Shown in pieces: positions 1 through 5,033 of a stretch of DNA of 5,033 nucleotides. The position numbers and the translations under genes were made by a program. Location of the stretch: the NCBI GenBank assembly GCA_026414955.1, contig JAOAIA010000077.1, positions 1-5,033 on the forward strand, read 5' to 3'. How positions within the stretch are numbered: the first letter of the stretch is position 1; every line of letters begins with the position of its first letter. Origin of the DNA: Candidatus Bipolaricaulota bacterium. Its GTDB lineage: Bacteria > Bipolaricaulota > Bipolaricaulia > RBG-16-55-9 > DRXL01. Below the pieces are notes generated by a model. It saw only the letters and a program-made list of their open reading frames with translations, made no database searches and was not told where the DNA came from.

Positions 1-181
1 GCGTGGGATTGACGAAGATGCTCACGACGACGAAATCGCTGTGCTATTGGGCGATGTCAATGAGCTTGAAAAGCCCCTCGTGCAGATACCCCATCGTGGG
101 CACGAACCCGATGCGCTTGCCCTCAGCTCGCGCTTGTGCGATAGCCGCTCGCGTCTCAGCAATGGTGCGCGTGATGAGCAT
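1..181 (-). CDS. panC: PanC (pantothenate synthetase) N-terminal fragment, interrupted by an in-frame TAG
   Basis: Pantoate--beta-alanine ligase joins pantoate and beta-alanine using ATP, in the cytoplasm, as the last step of pantothenate (coenzyme A precursor) synthesis. Only the first about 60 codons lie in the window. Reading from the ATG at 181-179, the sequence has EGKRIGFVPTMG (residues 20-31), LHEG (33-36) and, after the break, DFVVVSIFVNPT (49-60). These are the PanC N-terminal nucleotide-binding signatures, and they line up with E. coli PanC from memory, residue for residue without gaps. Two defects are visible. Codon 46 (bases 46-44) is TAG, and codon 37 is CTT (Leu) where the second His of the ATP-binding HxGH motif is expected. 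The frame and spacing are kept across both, so point changes fit better than an indel. The start lies 2 bases after the pheT stop, with a weak purine-rich AGAAAG 8 bases upstream. Identity as panC is secure. Whether the gene is really broken is not. Confidence 0.88.
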
Positions 182-183
182 AT

Positions 184-2595
184 TCACATCTTTCTGATCT
201 GTACGCCCAGTTCGTCCCTCAAGCGCGCCTCCATCCGCGCCACCATCTCGTTCACTTCGTCGTCGCTGAGCGTCTTCGTCCAGTCTCTAAACGTGATCTC
301 ATACGTTAGGCTCTTCATCCCCTGAGGGATCTGGCTCCCGCGATATAAATCATACAGGAAGACGCGCTCGACCCGGCGCTCGCCCTCTAAAATCCGGCGC
401 ACGCTCGCTTCGGGCACGCCCTCCGGCACCAGGAGCGACAGATCCCGCCGCGACGCCGGATACTTGGGAGTGACCCGCTGTTGGATCTCCGACCAGATCG
501 GCAACGTCAGCGTCTGCAATCGTTGATAGATCTCTTCGACGTTCATCTCGAAGAGATAGACCTGCCAGGGTAGATCATAGCGTCGCGCGATATCGGGGTG
601 CAGCTCGCCCAAGATTCCCAACACATCATCTTTGGCCTTTAAGAAGGCTTGGCGCGTCGGATGCAAGACCTTTTCAGTGCTCGGCTCGAACGAAAAATTC
701 TTGAACCCCAGCTCGAACAAGAGCGATTCGACAAGCCCCTTGAGGTCGTAGAACGTATAGAATTGCTCACGCCCTTGTAACGGGATCAGAGCGCGCCCAG
801 CCACGATCACCCCTACAGAGACGCGCTCGCGCACCGTGCGCCCCTCACGGTGAAAGACCTTACCGATCTCAAAGAGCTTGACCCCGTCCACTTGTTGATA
901 AGCGTTGTACTGCAAGTTCCGCACCAGCGCCGGCCACAAACTCGGGCGCAGCGCGTAAGATTCATCGCTCATGGGATTGCGCAGCTTCACCACACCGTCG
1001 CTATAGCCGAAGACCTCGCAGTCTTCTCCGGAGACGAAGCCGAAGTTGACCGCCTCGCTCACCCCTAGCCCTGTGAGAATCTTTCTGATTCTGTCTTTGA
1101 GTTCCTCGACGCGCTCGCGCCGACCGGCTACGAGCGGGAGCGCCGGGCGCTGCGCGGGAATCTTCTCGTAGCCGTAGATGCGCCCGATCTCTTCTATGAA
1201 ATCTATCTCGCGCTCGACTTCCCGCCGAAAGCTGGGCACGGTAACGCGCCAGCGATCAGCGCCCTCGTGTTCTATGGAGAACTCAAGACGCCGCAAGATT
1301 CTCTCAGTGCGTTCAGCGGGGATGGGGATTCCCAAAATCTTCTCGATGCGCGCGGCCCGCAGGACTGCCGAGCGACGCTCGATCTTTCTGGGATAGACGT
1401 CAATCACACCGCGAGTGACGGAGCATCTCCCCCACTGCTGCAACAGTGTCCCCACGCGATCCAGCGCCGTGATGAGAACTTCTGGGTCCATGTCGCGCTC
1501 GAACCGATGGCTGGCTTCGGTGCGCAGCCCTAGACTCTTTGAAGTTCTTCGCACCGAGATCGGATCGAAATACGCCGACTCTAAGAGAACTCTTTGGGTT
1601 TGCTCAGAGACTTCACTCTCGGCCCCACCCATGACCCCTGCAATCGCGACGGGCTGGCGCGCGTCAGCAATGACTAAGTCCGTGACACGGAGCGCGCGCT
1701 CGACCCCATCAAGCGTTGTGATCTTCTCGCCGGGGCGCGCTCGTCGTACTATGATCTTGTGCCCTTCGAGCTTGTCATAATCGAACGCGTGCGTGGGATG
1801 CCCCAGTTCCAAGAGCACATAGTTCGTCGCGTCCACAATATTACTAATAGGGCGCAGCCCGCCCTTTGTTAATCTATGCTGAATCTTCAACGGAGATGGG
1901 CCCCAGCGCAGATCAGTGAAGACCCGACACGCGTAGCGCGGGCAGCCCTGCGCGTCCTCGATCTCAACCGAAGCGAGAGACTCGATCTTCGTCGCGCCCT
2001 CCTGCAGAGTGATAGCAGGCTTGCGCAGATCAAGATCGTAGAGCGCGCTGATCTCACGAGCAATCCCCAACACGCTCAGCGCATCGGGCCTGTTCGATTT
2101 CGTCTCCAGCACTAACACAAAGTCATCAAACTCCAGATGATGAGCAAAATCGTCTCCGACGCGGCAGCCCAGCTCCGGCTCTAAGAGCCACACGCCAGGG
2201 GATTTTTCTTCCAAGCCCAACTCGGCACGAGAGCAGATCATCCCATCGGACTTCTCGCCACGAAAGACGACGGCCTCAACCGTCTGCCCGTTGGGGAGCC
2301 GCCCCCCCGCGCGAACCACGGGCACGAGTGCATTCTCTGCTACATTAGGCGCTCCCGAGACTAATCTCACCGTCTCGCGTCCCAGCGAGACCTCGCAGAT
2401 CTTCAATCGGTCAGCGTTGGGGTGGGGCTGCACCGTGAGAATCTTCCCCACGACAATCCCCTCGGGTCTCCCAATGCGCTCTACCGACGCGACTTCCAAA
2501 CCCGCCAGCGTCAGCCGCTCCGCCAGCTCCTGTACGAACCCTTCTTCACTGGGAACCGAGACGAACTCCGTCAGCCATCTGTACGAAACGCGCAT
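184..2595 (-). CDS. pheT: Phenylalanine--tRNA ligase beta subunit
   Basis: Beta chain of the cytoplasmic alpha2-beta2 enzyme that charges tRNA-Phe; it binds tRNA and edits mischarged Tyr-tRNA. The 803-residue length is close to E. coli PheT (about 795), and all domains are present. The EMAP-II-like tRNA-binding domain covers about 40-150, with QPHPNADRL (56-64) and SDGMICS (116-122). The B3/B4 editing domain covers about 215-375, with GLRPISNIVDATNYV, THAFD (His269), AGVMGG (319-324), Glu339 and LRTEASHRFER (Thr359, Ala361); these match the editing-pocket positions known in E. coli. The B5 domain covers about 402-480, with acidic Mg-site positions Glu459, Asp465, Glu468 and Glu469, the first being Glu where Asp is usual. 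A catalytic-like core follows (RNPMSDE at 539-545, LRPSLWP at 549-555). The C-terminal anticodon-binding FDX-ACB domain covers about 708-802 (TPKYPASRRDLSLLV). The ATG overlaps the upstream peptidase stop by one base (TAATG), and the N-terminus begins as in the family, so the start is firm. The partner gene pheS is not in the window. Confidence 0.98.
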   Translation of the reverse strand: MRVSYRWLTEFVSVPSEEGFVQELAERLTLAGLEVASVERIGRPEGIVVGKILTVQPHPNADRLKICEVSLGRETVRLVSGAPNVAENALVPVVRAGGRLPNGQTVEAVVFRGEKSDGMICSRAELGLEEKSPGVWLLEPELGCRVGDDFAHHLEFDDFVLVLETKSNRPDALSVLGIAREISALYDLDLRKPAITLQEGATKIESLASVEIEDAQGCPRYACRVFTDLRWGPSPLKIQHRLTKGGLRPISNIVDATNYVLLELGHPTHAFDYDKLEGHKIIVRRARPGEKITTLDGVERALRVTDLVIADARQPVAIAGVMGGAESEVSEQTQRVLLESAYFDPISVRRTSKSLGLRTEASHRFERDMDPEVLITALDRVGTLLQQWGRCSVTRGVIDVYPRKIERRSAVLRAARIEKILGIPIPAERTERILRRLEFSIEHEGADRWRVTVPSFRREVEREIDFIEEIGRIYGYEKIPAQRPALPLVAGRRERVEELKDRIRKILTGLGVSEAVNFGFVSGEDCEVFGYSDGVVKLRNPMSDESYALRPSLWPALVRNLQYNAYQQVDGVKLFEIGKVFHREGRTVRERVSVGVIVAGRALIPLQGREQFYTFYDLKGLVESLLFELGFKNFSFEPSTEKVLHPTRQAFLKAKDDVLGILGELHPDIARRYDLPWQVYLFEMNVEEIYQRLQTLTLPIWSEIQQRVTPKYPASRRDLSLLVPEGVPEASVRRILEGERRVERVFLYDLYRGSQIPQGMKSLTYEITFRDWTKTLSDDEVNEMVARMEARLRDELGVQIRKM

Positions 2596-2597
2596 TA
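2593..2597 (-). other. TAATG stop-start overlap joining peptidase and pheT
   Basis: On the minus strand the peptidase TAA (2597-2595) shares its last A with the pheT ATG (2595-2593). One-base overlaps of this type usually mean co-transcription and translational coupling. Here the overlap supports both the pheT start and the reading of the two genes as one operon, and it leaves no room for a pheT promoter or terminator between them. Confidence 0.9.
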
Positions 2598-5023
2598 TTG
2601 GAATGCCACCCCGAGAGAGATTACCAGGCGCTGCTCAGCGTATTCGACCCCCACGACCGGATACCCGATGCGCAGCAGCAGCGTGAACGGCAGCAAGCCA
2701 CCGATACTCGTGCCACGCAGGCGAAACTCCAGCCCCGCTTCGACCTTGACATCGTCCATGCTCCAGAGCGTCTGCAGCGTTGGGGCCGTGCGCGCTGCGA
2801 CCACATAGACTGCTTGATCTATCTCGTTCAGCAGCGCGAGATTGAACAGATTGTACCCCATCGTGCGCTGCAGCGGGAAGTTCACCTCGGCGTAGCTGAG
2901 CCACCGGAATCTGTCGGTGAACGGGAACCCTTCGGCGTCCTGAAAGCTGCTCAGCTCGCTCAAGTTGAAGCGGAAGCTCCCCTGGGTGTTGAACCCCAGC
3001 CCTACGTCTCCGGCGACGTCTAGGTAGACGTTGGGCCACAGACGAAGACGGGTAATCCCGTGGAGCGAGAGCTGGGTGAAATCCAGGCCCTGCCGCAACG
3101 ACAGCCCGAAGACATAAAGATTCTTGAGCAGGTCACTGCGCTGGTAGTCGAACCCCGCGAAGACCACGGGGACGAAGGGGCCGCTAAGCCCCTCGGGGGC
3201 GTCGAGCAGCCGCGCCACGGTGAGCGCAAACTGCTCCTGCGGCACCCAGTAGACCCCACGATAGCCGATGTTGGGCTGGGCGAACGTCAGCCAACTGAGC
3301 TGAGCGATCCCAAAGATATCCGTGCCCGCCAGCGCAGCGACCGCTGAGAGCACCGTGCCGCGCCCCAGATTGAGCCATCCCCCAACATAGCCGTTGGCGA
3401 AGATCAGCCGATACTCGTTCAAAAAGCCGATCTCAATCGTCTGCCCTAGCGGATTCATGCGCACCAAATACGCATCCAACGGCAGGTCGTTATCCCCGTT
3501 GGTGATGACCCGCGTCCGCTGGGGAGAATAATTATTTAACCGATTGACATCAGGGGTCACTTCGTTGGGGTCAACGCGCACTTCTTTAATGGGGCGCCTG
3601 CTGCGAAATTCCCAGACTTCTGAAGGCTTATCGCTCTCGTAGATATACGTATATTCTTCATCAAGCTCGGAGACGGCGACGACCGTGACCGGCATGTGAA
3701 TAGGGCCTTTGCGCTCCAAGAAGACGCGCACTGTGTATCTATCGGCGTCCTTGGGCGCGTCTTTGGGCAGCTCTAGGGGCTTGGTCTCAAAGCCGGTCAC
3801 GGCGTAATCGAGATAGAGCGCGGGGTCATCGTCGCGGTGCAGCCATGCCGCGAAGAACTCTGTGAAATCTCTCCCAGAGATCTCCTCGACTAAGCCCTCA
3901 AACTCGCTCACCGTGATAAACTTATGTGCCCAACGCTCGTGAGCTGTTTGAAGAATCTGATTCATCATCTCGTGTCCCAAAAGCCCGCGCAGCGCCCGCA
4001 AGACTAAGTAGCCCTTGTTATAGAGCCGCACCGCGCTATAGTTCAAGTAGCGCACGTCCTGTTGGGGCTTGATGATCGCTTCATCGAAGCGGTTCTTGTG
4101 CGCCATCACGTATGGAAGCTCGCTCAGATGTCTCCGCAGATTGAGATACCCCAGTTGGGACTCGACAAATCTCTCCAACAGGCCGGAACGCTCCATGCGG
4201 ATGAGATTAGGCTCAAACTCCCCGTACTTCTCTTCAAAGTACGTGATCGAGAGATACTCGGAGAACGCCTCGGAGATGAAGTTCTCAGCGTTTAAGTCCG
4301 CCCCGATGCCAATGCCCCACCATAGATGGGCGAGCTCGTGGGCCAACACGTATTCAGTCAGGCGGTCGAGCATCCCCGCGACCCCCAAGTCCTTCTCGAA
4401 GAAGAACGAGCTGCCCAGAATAACGAAGCCGTCGGCGGTCATGCCGAAGTATCCATCGGACGACGACTCAACGATAACTAAGCGTTTATAGTCATACGGC
4501 CCAAAGTGCGCCTGATAGTAGCGTAAAATTTCACTGGCGTAGGTCGCCAGCAGGCGCGCGTTTGCCTCGTGCCCTGGACGATAGTAGACCACGATGGGAA
4601 TCTCTTCTTTCAGCTCGTATTTTTTGAGCTTCTCGCTGATGCTGATGGGAATAGAGCGCACGGGGACGTCGGAGGTGGCGCGCACGATCTTGTGGCCCTT
4701 CAATTCTGGGTGAGGCTCCTCGGTCTGATAGTCCGCACCCACAGCAACCGTGTACTCATCACGCAGCGTCAGCTCAAGCTCATAATATGCTGTAGGTATC
4801 AGGAACTTATAGTACGGCCTGGGCGCGATGTAGCGCCCCTCGATGAGTTCTAGCGCGGGCACGGGGATGGGACTCCAGCCGAAGCGCCAGGTGAAGATCC
4901 CGTCATGAAAACCCTCATCCGACCCGGCGATGTGCGGGAACTTCGTCTCAAAGTCAAGCACGACGGTGACGGTCTCGCCGGGTGCTACGGGCTGGGCCAG
5001 CTCGATGTGCAGCAGGGTTTCAT
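2595..5023 (-). CDS. M1-family zinc metallopeptidase with C-terminal beta-barrel-like domain, 5' partial
   Basis: Probable exported gluzincin peptidase. Numbering here starts at the GTG at 4961-4959, which is not thought to be the true start. The zinc site is HELAHLWW (His208, Glu209, His212), with the third ligand Glu231 19 residues after His212 in ISEAFSEY, the exact M1 spacing. The likely catalytic Tyr314 is in LYNKG. The usual GAMEN aminopeptidase motif is replaced by GMTAD (173-177), so the amine-binding Glu is absent. Residues 1-120 are the end of the M1 N-terminal beta domain, 120-375 the thermolysin-like core, and 405-475 a beta-sandwich ending in RVDPNEVTPDVNRLNN. From about 505 to 788 come alternating amphipathic strands rich in Gly and aromatics, ending LVISLGVAFQ, resembling an outer-membrane barrel. 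The frame stays open upstream of 4961 with M1-like residues (LAQPVAPGETVTVV). The TAA at 5033-5031 lies in probable adapter sequence, so the true start and any signal peptide are missing. The stop overlaps the pheT ATG. The substrate is unknown. Confidence 0.9.
2606..2612 (-). promoter_or_regulatory. Possible ribosome binding site for pheT inside the peptidase 3' end
   Basis: The minus strand reads GGGGTGG here, with 10 bases to the pheT ATG. It lies within the last codons of the peptidase gene. It is only a partial match to the anti-Shine-Dalgarno complement. With the TAATG overlap, terminating ribosomes could also restart on pheT directly, so this site may be secondary. Confidence 0.4.
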
Positions 5024-5033
5024 CTGTCTCTTA
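5024..5033. other. Probable Tn5/Nextera sequencing-adapter remnant
   Basis: The final ten bases, CTGTCTCTTA, are identical to the first ten of the 19-base Tn5 mosaic end as it appears when a read runs into a Nextera adapter (CTGTCTCTTATACACATCT). They sit flush with the end of the window, where untrimmed adapter would be left. They introduce an in-frame TAA on the minus strand into a reading frame that otherwise stays M1-like right up to them. They are best treated as non-genomic, with true sequence ending at about 5023. A chance match at exactly this place is unlikely (about one in a million for ten fixed bases). Confidence 0.85.

Noticed and set aside
44..46. TAG in panC as a recoded (pyrrolysine or reassigned) codon
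   Set aside because: A single occurrence gives no support. The nearby His-to-Leu change and the position near the window edge favour error or decay. The two other genes end in TGA (pheT) and TAA (peptidase), which neither supports nor excludes reassignment.
3..325. Short plus-strand open frames at the left edge
   Set aside because: They are antisense to the panC fragment and the pheT C-terminus, both of which are recognisable by conserved motifs.
2291..2808. Overlapping plus-strand open frames across the peptidase-pheT junction
   Set aside because: They span the antisense of two clear genes. No domain or convincing start signal was seen, and GC-rich codon bias on the other strand explains them.
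2598..3023. 141-codon open frame on the plus strand opposite the peptidase barrel region
   Set aside because: It lies wholly antisense to a well-supported coding region. It is rich in Gln, Arg and Glu in the manner of a frame shadow of GC-rich codons, with no recognisable domain.
4069..4491. 140-codon open frame on the plus strand opposite the peptidase catalytic core
   Set aside because: It is antisense to the HELAH region, whose conservation explains the sequence. Its Ser/Arg/Pro-rich composition is typical of a shadow frame.
2595..4961. Taking the GTG at 4961 as the true peptidase start
   Set aside because: The M1 N-terminal domain would be missing its first strands and there is no signal peptide. 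The frame continues with family-like residues up to the adapter bases, and the only stop upstream is adapter-derived.

Overview
The window holds three genes, all on the minus strand and packed with almost no space between them. Read in transcription order (right to left), they are a large M1-family zinc metallopeptidase cut off by the right edge, a complete pheT (phenylalanyl-tRNA synthetase beta subunit), and the first about 60 codons of panC (pantothenate synthetase) running off the left edge. The peptidase stop and the pheT start share one base (TAATG), and pheT and panC are 2 bases apart. This looks like one transcription unit with coupled translation. No promoter, terminator, RNA gene, repeat array or mobile element was seen, and no stretch over 300 bases lacks a gene.

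The DNA is GC-rich by eye. The peptidase ends in roughly 280 residues that read like an outer-membrane beta-barrel, which suggests a bacterium with two membranes. The genes do not fix a phylum. The unusual neighbours (pheT without pheS next to it, followed by panC) and divergent proteins suggest an uncultivated lineage, and this part is inference.

Two points matter most to a reader. First, the last ten bases of the window (5024-5033, CTGTCTCTTA) are identical to the start of the Tn5 mosaic-end/Nextera adapter. They create a false in-frame TAA upstream of the peptidase, so that gene is truncated by the contig edge rather than starting inside the window. Second, the panC fragment aligns without gaps to known PanC but carries an amber stop at codon 46 and a Leu where the second His of the HxGH ATP-binding motif belongs. 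It is either a fresh pseudogene or a consensus error near an assembly edge.

The biologically most interesting gene is the peptidase. Its zinc site is intact (HELAH with a Glu 19 residues further on). The GAMEN-type aminopeptidase motif has lost its Glu, and a probable membrane barrel is fused at the C-terminus. The three genes share no obvious pathway: surface or periplasmic proteolysis, tRNA charging and coenzyme A precursor synthesis.
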